Of a stretch of 64,000 bases of DNA, positions 11,413-24,093 are shown one piece after another. The notes under the pieces were generated by a model. The model was given only the letters and a program-made list of their open reading frames with translations, was not told where the DNA came from and ran no database searches. This stretch comes from Megalonaias nervosa (taxonomy: Eukaryota > Mollusca > Bivalvia > Unionida > Unionidae), in the NCBI GenBank assembly GCA_016617855.1, contig JAECUM010004326.1, positions 1-64,000 on the forward strand, given 5' to 3'. Position numbers and translations under genes: made by a program. The stretch's first letter is position 1, and every line of letters begins with the position of its first letter.

Positions 11413-14400
11413 GTGAGTTCTGTTATTTATTCAGCAAGCTAATCAAAAAGTGTTAAAAGACTAGTGAAATTCCATTTATTTAATCATTACGAACGTTGTT
11501 GTCATAGACTCGTTTCAGTCGGTCAAAAGCCTTTGGCATTGTAACACGTACTTGTCTTCATCCACTTAACTCAAAATGACCAACATGCACAGAATCAGCG
11601 AGGAGCAGATTTCGCGTTAGTTAATTGATTGAAGGGGCAGAAACGAATGCTTGTGTGTAATGGAGTTTCGTTTGGATATTTTAACTCCAACATGTAATCA
11701 ATCCAAGTCCAGTTCCAATAGATAATTCCGATGTTTTGGAATACAGCTTGACAAAATTTGACTATTTAACGGATATCTGAGGAAAAATCTGATTGATGGC
11801 ACTTTAATATTGCAATGGAAGAAGTTCAGAGCATAATACCACTGGCATTACTGTTCTTTGTTTGTATGAAGTATCTTATGTGACAATTTCAGTGAACTAG
11901 TTTCATGGATTCAGTTGCATTTTGTTTAATTACTGTGACAGTTTAAAAGAAATCTTGGAACTACTGTAATAAATGGCAATATATGGAAAGGAAGTTAAAG
12001 TTATAGGACAAAAATGAGAAAATTATCTTGAAACCAATGAGTTGGTTAGTAATAGATCATTCTTCACCCAATCTTCCAGTTATTTCTGCATAGAAATAAT
12101 ACTGTCCATACTTAATTAAAATGTAACTATTGGTAATCTAAGTCAAAATGTGTTAGGAGTTTTTCTTTGATTTCAGATTCTTAATAGGTAATGGTTCTTA
12201 TTTTCATTGGTTGTGGTCATAACCATGCAAGTATTTATTAACAATGTGGTCGGTTGTGGCTTGTATACAAGAAGATGATTATTACAACTTTCTGCTTAGT
12301 ATCATTTCATTTTCTCCAAATAATTTAAGCACAATGATACCACAGTTGCAAGTTGAATTAAACATTGTTGACTTTATGTTTAGATTTTGCTATGTGCATG
12401 TCAAGATGAAAAACATTTGGACAGTACACCATTTTTTGGTATGTTTATCATCTCCAAAATATACATAGCACATAACATAGTTGCTGCTTTACACTCCGTG
12501 CCTATTTTTTATTCACTTGAATAATTTTTATAATGAATGCCCTAGTGGTCATTTTTGAGTTCATGTGTGTTAGTTTCAATGTGAATCTTATATTGGCTTT
12601 GGATTAAACTTTGTTTTGTTGAGGACTACATTTTGTATGTACACATGGGCGGGGGGTGAAGTTTGAATATATGTGTGGGTAGGGATAAGACCAAGTAGTA
12701 CATACACACCTAATAACAAAACTTTATTAAAGCTACAATAAAACCTATATGCCATAGCCAACAAGAAACAACTGATAGTATTTGCACACTTTCCAATTTG
12801 TTTGTAGCCCCTAACCAATTTTAAAAATGAAAAGCATCAAGAAGAGAAGTTATGAATAAGTGCAGTACATCATTTTCAGTTGGCCAATGAGAGGACAGGC
12901 AACAGTTCAGTGTACTGCAGCTGCATATTAAGTGGGTCTGATCATGGGCATACAAGTTGTGCGAAAAGGAAGATTAGTGTCTTCACTTGTAGATTTTCTT
13001 TATATTACATATATAACTGATAAGTTAATTTGTAAGCAGCTAGATTGGCCCCTGTGCCCTTTTCTGGTTTCCAGGATGGATTATGCATGGCAGTTAGAAC
13101 TGTGTCATTTGCATCCAGTATTTGCAATGTACAGCTTTAATATTTTTAGAAATAATGGAGAAATAAAAATGTAACTGCAAAATGTGTGGAATTAATGAGA
13201 TTATCAAACACAGTGAGTGATCAAATCTTCTGCTTGAAAACAGGGACTTGATCATGCAAATATGGAGACCATGTTACTAAAGAAACTCCCTTTTTTATTC
13301 GAAATGCAGACAAATTGACAGTGTTTGAAGGGTGATACTAAGCAAATGTATATGTTCACACTTAGGAGGGGTTAGAAAAAAGTCCACTCTGCAACCTGGG
13401 GGAGGGGGAAAAAAATGACAGTTTTCACATGTACTAAACAGACATCCCCTTATCCTCACCTGGAATAATAACTCTTATTAGGCCAGCAGTGATGATGAGA
13501 CAAATAGTTTTAGACATTTGTTTTTTATATTAATGTTAGGAATGGAATGGCTGCACGAAATTTTTATTATTTTTTTACAAAATTATTATACAGTTTATTT
13601 TATTTTAGATAGTACAAAATGTTTCTGTCAGAAACTGAATAGGAATTTTGCACCATTTTTGACAATAGAAATTTGATAATGGGTAATCCCTTGCAGTATT
13701 TATTTAATCACTGGACATGTCCTTGCACCAAGCTGTTAAATCTCTGCTGCACACACACACACTCACACGCACACGAGCTTAAAAGGACTTTACCCCCCCC
13801 ATCAATGCCAACATGGGCAAGGCACTTTATTACTATGCCCTGGTGCTAAATCACTAAATAACCAGGTAGTTTCAGCACTCAATAGTGAAATAGAAGAAAT
13901 GGTTTTATCTTAGATTCCTAGAAATTTTTATTGGTCAGTAGAGTGTGCTTCCCTTTGAAAGACTTTTTTAAAAGTTTTAAAATATAGCTGCTGCTTCTAT
14001 CATAGCCTAGACGCCATTTTATTGGGTTTTTCTCGGACAGAACTACTAGAAAGTGTCAGTATTGTTATATCAAGCAATATTTTGGTGGAGCGATTGGTGA
14101 CTTTACTACAAATCAACTTCTATTCATGTCGATAAATAAGATACAAAAGATGAACTTAAGGTTACTGAGGAAGAAACTGCCATCAATGATGCAAGTGCTG
14201 CTCTTAAAAAAAAGGCCACCAAATAGAGTTCAGTACTTGGTGCGGAATGGAGTAATCCAGAAAGTAGCCAACAGGTACAAAGTCAAACAGTAGTTGTTTT
14301 ATTTAGGTAATGTTACTAAATGGTACAAAATATCAAAAATTTTCTTTTAAGAATTTTTTGTTAAAAATTTTACAATAAAAATTGGTATGTGTATGTATTT

Positions 14401-15080
14401 CAACAAAAGACTGTATGGTATTACTCTGATCGCACTACCAATCCAATTGGTGAGGGGGTTCATGTTTATAATACAGAGGTGTTGACAGAGTTTCCTTCAA
14501 CAGCAGATAGTTTTAAAAGCCATTCAACTTGTATATTGACATGTTATGTCACATGATGTAGATAAATTACAATAAAGAATGTGTTATTTGTCATATATCT
14601 CAATATCTTGTTCACTTCTGCTGAAAAGTGGGGTCACATTTTGGTATCACAACATGAAACATAGTTACAACACTAGTAACCAGTACAGAGCACTGACTGA
14701 TTATGTTCAGGATTTAAATATGCGTGTCTTAGGGGTTATCTCACATAGTTCAAATTTTTAATAGTGCTTATCAGTTCTTTTCTTATTTTACAGGCATCTG
14801 CGTCTGTGAGCCCAAGGCATTAAGATGTATGAAGGGGATTTCCAGAAATTTTTTTGCCAGTTTTAAGAAGATCGTAACTTTCAATTTAGAAATGATGTCT
14901 CTTAAAATTGTCAAGATAAAAAATGTTGAAAGAATAAAGGTTTACTGGTTCTACAGACATGCACAAAAACTTGTGAAAAATAAACAATAAATTTTAACAT
15001 AATCTGGTAATCTTTTCTCTGTTGTAATGTTATAAAACAATCCCCCGTTACAATGAATCATAAATAATCTTTACTGTCTG

Positions 15081-15094
15081 CATGTGTGTGTATG

Positions 15095-15164
<70 letters not shown>

Positions 15165-15260
15165 AACAGGATTCAAGCCAGACTTGAATTATAGAGAGAA
15201 ATGACTTCTTTTGGATAGATGAGGGAGAAGTGAGCTGAACAGGGAGAAGTGGAAGCAACA

Positions 15261-15316
<56 letters not shown>
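15081..15316. repeat. compound microsatellites (TG/TA/CA and CT/AT)
   Basis: A (TG)n-(TA)n-(CA)n run at about 15081-15172, and (CT)n followed by (AT)n at about 15264-15316. The first run is self-complementary (TGTG...TATA...CACA) and could extrude as a cruciform. Any ORF across it is low-complexity artefact. Confidence 0.95.
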
Positions 15317-15318
<2 letters not shown>

Positions 15319-17901
15319 GTGCATGTTTTCATTCTCTTATTTGAATTATACCCTCTATTTGTCAGTATGCATATCTGCATTTAACACTGGTTTTAAGCAA
15401 TATATTATTTTCAGTTAGAAACTGAGTTGTACGTATATTATAAACATGTATACATATAAAAATTATCATATTCATATGCAGTGTGTTTTGGCCACATGAC
15501 TTGAGAACACTGTAGAAGCTATACATTGTAATGAATTTTAACTGATAGGACTAGCTAGATTACAGTATTGTAATTGCAAGTTAGTAAAAATGCTGAATCA
15601 ACTACCCTTAAACAAGAATATTTTCCTAATTTATGAAAGTACACTATAAGATGGCAGTTGAAAAAAATTTGTAAACTTGTTTGGAACAAACCCTGTAACA
15701 TGTAGATGAGAGCAAATACACAGATCCCTCATACCATTTTGTTTGTCTAAATTTCTTTGTTGCAGATAAAACATTACCATTACTAAATACTCTGTAACAC
15801 AATGAAGCATTAAAGCTGGTATATGAATGAACTAAAACCTTTCTAACTGCCAACACGAGTGCATCTATTTTCAGAAAAAGGGGCTTTCTAAATGTAACCA
15901 CTCACAGTTAATTGGTAGGATTTCAGACTTATGGTTTTATTATTTTTCTACACATGTGTAGCAATGTTGGGCATAGGTTAAATATTATTTGCTTTGCTAC
16001 TTTTTTGTTTTTTCACAAAAATGAGTGAAAACTATTTTTACCTGACGGCGCTTCTCGAATTCTACAACAAAACATTGTCCCATATGTTGGGACCTACATA
16101 CAGGGTTTGACACTAACGCAGGTCTGCTGGCCTGAGGCCACCTGATATTCAGAAGGACCACCACTTTCCAAAAGCTCGGTGGTCTGTGCGGCCTGAATCC
16201 ATCCCATGTTATAGGACTGTATAAATCTTTCTTTAAATTATAAACATGTCAAACACGACAAAATTCAAAAGTGAAATGAAGTTACAACAAAGATCATGCC
16301 TACACCATTTAATCCAAATTATCATTGTCGTTTTGGCGCCTGCCATAAATTGTCATTTGGGCACTTACTTGTTAATCATATAAGAGCATCTAGCATTTAG
16401 GACACTGACTTTTTGTGGTTTCGCGTGTTGGAAAAATGTGGAGATTTTTTATGGTGTCAATCGCCGCCGCCCCCCCCAAGACAAGAAACTCTAAATACGT
16501 GTGTACAATAAAGCCAAAAGAGAAAGAAACTTACAAGATAAGTGGAAGAAGGAAGTTCCATGGTTAACCCATAGCAAGAAGAAGGATAAGCTGACATTTT
16601 CATTTTGCGTATAATATTATCAGGAACATTTGTAGTTGGCTGCAGCAACTTTATAACTGTACAATCAGAAACCATGAGCTGAAATGGCAACCTCTGGCTG
16701 TTCTGAAAGTGAGGAGTCTGTTATGTTGCTGAATAAAGCAGCCTTTGAAAAATACATGTCATTGTTAGAAATGCTCATTTTTTTTGAGAAACATGGACAC
16801 CCATATACTATGTGAAATTATGTGAGTTGGACAAGGTTTGGAAATAGGCAGTACCTACCTGATGGACAAATATTGTCAGAAACTTATCGGGGCTATTGCC
16901 CATAATCGTAGGGTCAGAACAGGACCATATCATTTCCTCCAATCATTTTTTTCCTCAGTTGTTAGCGATTGCTCCACTGACACGTTTAACAAAAAGGCAG
17001 AAAGTGAATATGTTCTTTCAAGTGAAAGGTAAATGTTATAAAGTTTCATTTTAAACTTCTGAATTTAAACTATTAAACATAAGTTTAAATTAAGATCCAT
17101 TCCATTTATAATAATGTAAGCTCTTAAACCAATTTAAATTAGATCCTTCTAGTTTATTTAATTTTGTTAATTCAATAATTTAGTATTTCTTCTTAGGTTT
17201 AAATTCATATTTTTGGTATAAAAATGTACCCAAGGTAGACAGTGAAACCATCAGTCTTTCTATAATGGGCAAGTTGTTAGAGAGATATGGGAATGAATGG
17301 ATGAAAAAGAATGTTGCAATGTGAACTAACGGTGTGTCAGACAGTGACGTTGATGCTGCTTATGATGATGATTATGATGATGATAAATACCATGCTCAAG
17401 ATTTGTCAGCATTACAAAACAAAACATATAAATTGTTGATGAATTTTATGTAAACTGATAAAATAACAACCTTGTATGAGTGTTTTATTTTATTGTATAA
17501 ATTATACATTGTTTTTCACTAAGTATATCCATAAACAAAAAGGACCTTATATCAGTCAGAAGGACTACCATTTTTCAAAAGCTTTGCTTTCTGTGAGTCG
17601 ATTGTTTTCCTAATATGTCCCACCCCAACAAAAAAATTCTATCGGTGGGTGATTTCATTGTTAAATCAATTCTAGTGGTGGGTCCTGAAAGGCCTAAATC
17701 ACATCTATGGGTGGCTACCCAATTTCAAAACTGCCTTCCCCTGGTCCCATGTATGTTTTAATGGAACAGCCCTTATTTAATGTACCAAAAAGGTGTAATC
17801 CATATAAAGGCCAGTGTAAAACGTAATTTGGTGAAAAAACTCATAATGATTGTACCAAAAGCATAATAGCTGGTATACATGTTTTTACAAATGTGTATGT
17901 G

Positions 17902-18110
17902 GGTGCTGAGTGGCCAAGTGGTCCAAGGTGTAAATGTGCGTATTTAAAAACAATTGCCAGTATTTTCCTATGGGTAGGTATTTCTTCCCAGGGTTTTCTC
18001 AGGTTCTATCTCCACCAAATATAAGGGCTGCCATGTATAACACATAGCAAATTCATCTACTATAAGTGCTGAAAAATAGCATTAAACCCACAAAACCACA
18101 CAAAACTTTA
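17902..18110 (+). mobile_element. tRNA-derived SINE, copy 2, beside a splice donor
   Basis: Same family as 575-824. The head GTGCTGAGTGGCCAAGTGGT is A-box-like, with 'GGGCTGCCATGTATAACAC' in the body and 'GCATTAAACCCACAAAACC' at the tail. The B-box region is deleted. Its tail ends only about 13 bp from the minus-strand 5' splice site of exon 18125-18209, so it occupies the very start of that intron in antisense orientation. Confidence 0.75.
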
Positions 18111-18124
18111 AAATGTGAATGTAC

Positions 18125-18209
18125 CTTTTCAATGGCTCCTGCTACAGACTCTGGCAAAGGTCCACTGTTACCAATACATGTCATACAGCCATAACCCACT
18201 ATGTCAAAC
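18125..18209 (-). CDS. ACO1: cytosolic aconitase / IRP1, internal exon ([10 protein letters not shown] exon)
   Basis: On the minus strand, one base plus 28 codons read [20 protein letters not shown] to GAIEK. It holds two of the three cysteine ligands of the [4Fe-4S] cluster (CMTC, equivalent to human C503/C506). Keeping them suggests a protein that can switch between aconitase and IRE-binding forms. The acceptor is TTGTGAAG|G at 18211-18210 and the donor is GAAAAG|GTACAT at 18124-18123. Entry phase 2 and exit phase 0 match the neighbouring exons. The 16.6-kb intron that follows contains the SINE, the 6.9-kb transposon, the LINE and one DIRS copy. Confidence 0.95.
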
Positions 18210-18559
18210 CTTCACAATAAACAAAAAATATAAATTAACATGAACACATTTCTAGACATCCTATTTGTATCAGGAGCTGCGGACTTCAACTAATTAGTAT
18301 GGTGATGGCCCTAAGCTGCAGATCAGTAAACATTGTCCAAATAAAATGAGAAATGGATACTACTAAGTATCAAAGAAATAAAGGAATGTTTTTTAAAAAA
18401 ATTTACACTTTATGTTGAATATATTCAAGCAAGGTGAAGAAACCACATGCATATAACCACCACCAAATGGTTACAAAGGTCATGTATATCAGATTCCATT
18501 TTTGTGCATCTAATACTGATTTATTTAACTATAATTTTTAAGAAAGTGCTGTAAAGTTG

Positions 18560-18675
18560 CTGTGCAGACATGGAAAAACACCAGATTTTATTGCCCCATC
18601 ATAAGGCCTGTTCCTGTAGCTGGGCAGCTGGAAGGATGTTCAAGTAATGTGGTCTGGTAAGTATTCTCAGAGAAA
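18560..18675 (+). repeat. isolated DIRS terminal-repeat fragment
   Basis: 'GATGTTCAAGTAATGTGG...' through 'TATTCTCAGAGAAACAT' matches the end of the terminal repeat of the DIRS copies at 19.71-19.745 kb and 3.36-3.39 kb. No coding region is attached. A MITE (18679-18857) follows directly. Confidence 0.6.
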
Positions 18676-18678
18676 CAT

Positions 18679-18857
18679 GGGGCTGTTCCAGTAAAACATT
18701 CTTCGGACACAGAGAGGGCACTGTCAATGTTGAGTAGTCATCCATTAATGCAATTTAGAATTTGTATCATTTTTATTTAAACTCTGTGAACAATACCCTC
18801 ACATATATTTCAAACAGCATTCCCTGGGTATCATTTATGTTCAAATGGAACAGCCCT
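18679..18857. mobile_element. 178-bp MITE related to the 6.9-kb transposon
   Basis: It begins GGGCTGTTCCAGTAAAACAT and ends TTCAAATGGAACAGCCC, the same terminal motif as the 10894-17772 element. Non-coding interior. Likely a non-autonomous derivative mobilised by the same transposase, inserted into a DIRS terminal-repeat fragment. Confidence 0.75.
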
Positions 18858-19439
18858 AATGATTATTAGAGGAAAAGTGCAGTAAAGTGGTAAAGAAAAA
18901 TGGTCAATCACACTGACCTTGATGGCAAAAACCTTGACTGTGATACAAGAGATCCAGCTGAGAAGTGTACGTTTCATCTCTACACATCAAACAGCTTGTA
19001 TGATATAAAGTAGAAAGAAAATAGAAAAGCAGAAAGAAAAATGAAGCCTTAAAACATTTACCTCTGGGGGGCTGCAGGGTTTATTTCGAGGGGTCCGTGA
19101 ATAGTCTCACACATGTACTACAATGTTTCAAAGGTTTGTTGTTATGATGAATAAAATACGAACTCATTTACAACAGTTCCTGAGTCAAGTCTGCTACAGT
19201 TTTGGAAGTTAAGAAGGGGTCCTTGTACTTGAAAAGGCTGGAACCACTGTTACTGAGTGGAAGGGAAAGTGTGTGATGGAAACAAATTATAATGAGATAT
19301 GATCTTGAAGAACGCATTCTCAATGCTTTATGTGACACGACTTCTAGTGATCACAAGGAAACCAAGTTCCATCCCTTAATCTCAAATGGCTTTAAAAGAA
19401 GAGATATTGTGATGGAAATGTCGAATAATAAGCTGTGAC

Positions 19440-22400
19440 CTTGATCTTGAAAAGCAGATTCAAGTAAATTATGCTTCTCCAAGAATACTTATCTGATCAC
19501 ATTAACATTAGGAATGCCTGCTACCTCCCAAATCAAGGCCTATTAAAAGACAAAAATTTGTCTTTTCTGTCTGCATCAATTAGATTGAGGGCAGTAACCC
19601 TTGCCCATTACTTCCTCCTGTCACTGCAGGGTGTCACCAGTTTTAAGCTGAGCAAACTACCAACAAAGATGCTAACATAGTTGAGCAGCTGGGAGGGGAG
19701 GATGTTCAAGTAATGTGGTCTGGCAAGTATTCTCAGAGAAACATAATTTATTAGAAAAAATTTTCTTCCTCCTTTGAATACATTCCCCAATTACTTCAAC
19801 ATTAGGACAACAGGTAATAGGTGGAGGGATGGCTGAGCATCCTACCTATACCTTATAGGGAAGAAAGATTGGATTTCCTATGTTAATAATAACCCATTTT
19901 CCTGCTTAAAACAACACAGCCTATGGTCATGTGATATGTGACCGCTTTGTCAGATAAGATGATGATTACTGAAATCTCACCATCAAAAATCACTGCTGAA
20001 TCCAGCAAAGCTAAGAGGCTGTGTTGGTTTAATTAGGTCTGGTGGTCATCTGGGATACAGCCACAGGACCCACCAGATTTAGATTTTGTCGCCAGAAAGC
20101 AAAATTCTCTGAGATAAAAACTTGAGAAGGTTGACTCTGTATGCCAGCCAACAGCTTCTATGATATCTTGGATCAAAACGAAGTATTCATATGTGAGGCA
20201 CACACAGATCATTCTAATACTATGAGCTGAAATCCACATGTGGCAACTGATATTTTGAGACATCACAGTACACACAGCATATAACCCATCTAAGCCAAGA
20301 AGACAGGGCTTGAGAGGTGGTATTCTGCTTTCCCACCTTCACAGAAGAAAAAGTCTTTTGCAGTTACCACGTCTTGTGTCTGTGCACTTCAGGTAGTGCT
20401 TGCTTGAGGGTGCTGTGTCTGTGCAGTTCAAGTAGTGCTTGCCTGAAGGTGCAGACAGGATATTGCATGGCTGCTGTTCTCAACTTATCAAGAGATGAAA
20501 GATAGTGCTTGTGACTCCTCCCTGACCAAAAAGCCAGGATGTGTCATGAGGATCACTGAACCTTCTGATCTGAAGATAATTTGGTTCAACTGAAAGTGCA
20601 TGTAGCTCACTCACCTGGCAAGCCAAAGCTAAAGGTATCAGGAGACAGGATTTGTATTATAACAGTTTCAGCAAGGTCTTGACTTATGGCTTGAACTTCT
20701 TTGAGTTGAGCTATATTAGGACACAGGATGGATTCCATTTTGAAAACAGTGTGAGGGATCAAAATTGGCAAGTAGGTCTGTCAATTCTTTATCATGACTA
20801 ATATCTCCTTTGCCCTGTTAAATGAATGTGTCAGATGTCATGGAGCTTTAACTTTTGGTGGTAAATGGTGCCAACATTTTCTCCTCGTAGAGCCAGAGCA
20901 AAATGCTGGGGGACTGAAGCAAAGGGAAAATGGAATTGAGTTTACACCAGTCCCTAGAAATATGCCACTTTCCCTCATTAGCCTTTACAGTGAAGGACCT
21001 TCTCGCTCTCAAGATTCCCACCACAATCGAAGGTCAGAATTCTTTCTCTCACAAGGCTGTTCAGACAAGAACTATACATGAAGGAGAAGACTAGGATGAA
21101 ATACCTGTGACCTTGGCATGGTTGAGAAGATCTGGTTTGGCTGTAATCTTCCTGGATAGGTCCACTGCTTGAAGGTTGTTGACCCAGGACTTGTCCCATT
21201 TGAGAGGGGCTATCAGAATTATCTTGCAATTCTGATCCCATATGTTTGATATTAATTTCAGTACTAGGATTGTTGGGGGGAGGGGAGGTAAGCAAAGACC
21301 CATTAACCCCTCCCAACTGATTGACAGTTCATCCATGACACAAGCTTCTGGGTCCAGGACCAGTGAGACCAAGGTTGGCAGCTTGTGGTTCCACCTTGTC
21401 AAAGAACAGGTTCATCATTAGATGCCTCCAAAGTGCACAAATCCAATGAAAAACCAACTGATGAAGGGACCATTCCATATCAATAACCTGACCCTGTTTG
21501 GACAGAACATTGGCAAGAACACCAAATCTGCCATGAATGTGCCTGATTTGCATGTTGATCTTAAGTTAGTAATGGCAATGAAGAAAGTGACAAGCCAGGA
21601 TGCACATGTCAGGTGATTTGGTGCCACCATTTGAGGAGGTAAGTCACCTCAATTTGTTCAACATAATCAGGACTGACATACCAAAGCGTCAGTACTTCCG
21701 AAGCTGGAAAGTGTTTATGACAGCTTTTATTTCTAGAAGGTTGATGTGCAGAGGCCGTTCTCTTGGTTGAAATTTGCTGCCAACAGTAATGAAGTTTGGC
21801 AGAAAGTGGGCTCCCCAACCACACGTACTGGCAATGTACATATTGTCATATCCAGCTGGCATTTCTCCAGAAGAATTCCCGTATTGAACCAACTGTGGTT
21901 GCAATACTGACCAGGAATGATCATAACACATTCATGATACTGATCTTCTGGTCAAGTGGACTGGAAAAGAGGTGCCACTGATTGAGCAAATTCACAGATA
22001 ATGCATATAAAGGCATTACTGTGGGATAAGGAACAGCCACAAATAGAACCATGGATATTGTCACTTTTATACAATCTCCACCACCCATTTGTAACTAAGC
22101 AAATGGATCTCCTGTTGAAGAATGTGGTCCTTTTCCCTACATGATGGTGCATCCATTACAAAGGAAAAGGAAGAAAGAGGAGGGGGTTTGGATAATTGAA
22201 ATCTAAAGACCCTCCAAAATAACTCTGGTTACCCATCCATTTTGCAGAAATAGGTTGATCCAACGGATCAGAAATGCACAAATGCACAAACCTAGGCTGT
22301 CTATGGGTGGTGTTTGTGTTAATTCAGTGTCAGGAAGCTCAAGGCTGTAGTCTTAAGTGCAGAGAAACCTGGTTTCCCATCTTAAATGTAAAACTGCCCC

Positions 22401-23640
22401 TGGACTGATTTGGCTGTTAACTGCCATTCCATTCTTGTCCAGTGACAGGAGTTTAGAATGGCAGGCAGTAGAATGTGTCCTGTACCAGTGAAACAAGAAC
22501 ACTGCTGGTATATGGCTTGTTGAAACAACTGCTTCAGCATTCCTTGAGTCACAGATACATTTGGACAGCCAATCATTAATGTTGAGATTTTATGACTGGG
22601 GAATCGCAGGAAAGATGGAGATTCTTCTTTATTGTTGATGTTAACCCATATTTTGACTTTATAGTCATGTGTAGTGGTCAGGGGTGAAGGGATTCTAAAG
22701 CCAGCAACACCTGGTATATCTTCTCAATGGCAGCCTCAAAACTAATCTACATGTTTTTCATGGTCAGATTGGAGTAGGGATGTTGCTCAGAAGTATCTTC
22801 ACACTTAATGTGAATACTTTTGGTCCGAATCTGCATCCATTTTGAGATAAACCATGCCCTGAGGTAATTATGGCATGATGCTATCATCCCTAAATAAACT
22901 AATGCTGATACCATGCAAAAAAAAGGGAAAGATGACACAGCTGGGTGTTTATGTCACACCTAGGTAGATGGCTTGTTAGCCAGTAGAATCAGTGGCCTGA
23001 TTGTCAGGTGTGCAGAAGCTGGACTAGTCGACTCCAGTACTCTGGATGTCGAGATGGTACTATATGCTGGATCCACTGATCTGACAAATACTTATGTGCC
23101 CAGTCTTAGAGGCCTGAAGGGCAATCTCAGACTTGCAGGGGGACTTACACCCACTGGACTGCCTAAGAATGGGGAAACAATCCACCATTGTATCCAAATT
23201 AACTGCTGGAGTAAAAGATAGAAAGATGAGTAAAATTTGGCCTGAAGTCATGAAATGCTTCATGTCTCCTGTACCAGTCAATGCATATGTTGCTGAAAGT
23301 CTGGCATATCCAAATGTGACTACAACATATATGCATTCGTCCCTCCCCCACAAAGAACTCTGATGATGTCACTTTGGTGGAAGGCATTATCATTCTGATT
23401 TACTGTGGGGTGGTGCTGGTGGTGGTGGTGGACCCAAAGACAAAGATTAAAAACTGGTGCCAACCCAACAATGGGAAGAGGAGGTATGGGCAAGAGTTAC
23501 TGACCTCTGTCTATATGATATAGACAGAAAAGACAATTTTCATCTTTTAGTAAGTCTGGATTCAGGAGATAACAGGCTTATAATCATATTATTAATGTAT
23601 TGAGGAATGTATTCAAAAGAGAAACAACACTTCAAATGTG
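19440..23640 (-). mobile_element. decayed DIRS-type YR retrotransposon (copy B), both inverted ends
   Basis: An inverted repeat pair bounds the element: 19465-19680 forward ('GACAAAAATTTGTCTTTTCT') and about 23440-23630 in reverse complement ('TGAAAATTGTCTTTTCTGTC'). Between them, minus-strand RNase H sequence is recognisable at 21091-22150, while RT core and recombinase are too decayed to place. Inverted terminal repeats with minus-strand RT/RNase H and no LTRs fit DIRS architecture. The element fills most of the 5.7-kb ACO1 intron between exons 18125-18209 and 23958-24093. Confidence 0.72.
21091..22150 (-). pseudogene. DIRS RNase H and downstream domain, broken into frames
   Basis: Minus-strand fragments in polyprotein order: ASTCGWGAHFLPNF and PLHINLLEIKAVINTFQ (21689-21931; RNase H first-aspartate region and the conserved LHIN-E helix), HGRFGVLANVLSKQGQVIDM (21329-21553; matching family HIPGR.N.LAD.LSR) and VSLVLDPEACVMDELSISWE (21091-21402; post-RNase H tail). 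They occupy different frames, so several indels separate them. The catalytic aspartate preceding ASTCGWG is changed. No function is expected. Confidence 0.8.
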
Positions 23641-23957
23641 CATGTGATACAATGTCTAGTAATGATGTATAAGTATATGAAGTTTCATCGCTTATTCTCA
23701 AACAGCTTTATAGTGTAGAAACAGAAGTGTAATGGATGGATAAGAATGCAAAAGAAATTATGATTAAAAATCTTTGAAAAAGATTAGTAACATTTACAAA
23801 CAGGATTAAATGCTGAATGAATTTACTGTTGACATTTTTCCTTATACTGACAGGCTTGGATCATGTCATTATCTCAGATTACCCAACTCATAAAAGATAA
23901 AATAATACTCCAAGATATTGGAAATGGAGATGTAATTGAGTCGCAAAATAGTCTCAC

Positions 23958-24093
23958 CCTAGCTTATCAAGATATGGTGTCACACCAGACTCTCTGAGGT
24001 AATATGTGACCACACCACTGCCTGGAGATAGACTAGTTTTGATGTATGGTTTCACTTTGAGTCCTGCTTCCACTGCTTTCTTTGCCAAAAGAC
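23958..24093 (-). CDS. ACO1: cytosolic aconitase / IRP1, internal exon ([11 protein letters not shown] exon)
   Basis: On the minus strand, two bases, 44 codons and two bases read [20 protein letters not shown], then [20 protein letters not shown]. This is the aconitase segment between the first cluster cysteine and the CMTC pair. The acceptor is ATTTTACAG|GT at 24095-24094 and the donor is CTAGG|GTGAGA at 23957-23956. The split glycine codons at both ends join correctly: LGA-G with the upstream exon and KL-G-F with the downstream exon. Conservation is high throughout and no stop or frameshift is present. Confidence 0.96.

Larger units (their letters stand above)
10894..17772. mobile_element. 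6.9-kb DNA transposon with GGGCTGTTCC TIRs
   Basis: The ends are inverted: GGGCTGTTCCATTAAAACAT at 10894 and its reverse complement ending at 17772, with the match continuing through CATGGGACC into AGGG. TTA flanks both ends (10891-10893 and 17773-17775), consistent with a short target duplication. The interior has scattered plus-strand fragments (11325-11412, about 14120-14220, 16838-17032 and an acidic tail DSDVDAAYDDD near 17340) but no intact transposase, and I cannot assign a superfamily. Microsatellites lie at 13.75 and 15.1-15.3 kb. A 178-bp element with related ends is at 18679-18857. Confidence 0.75.

Noticed and set aside
15058..15324. ORF rich in RE and IY repeats
   Set aside because: Translation of CT/AT/CA microsatellites.
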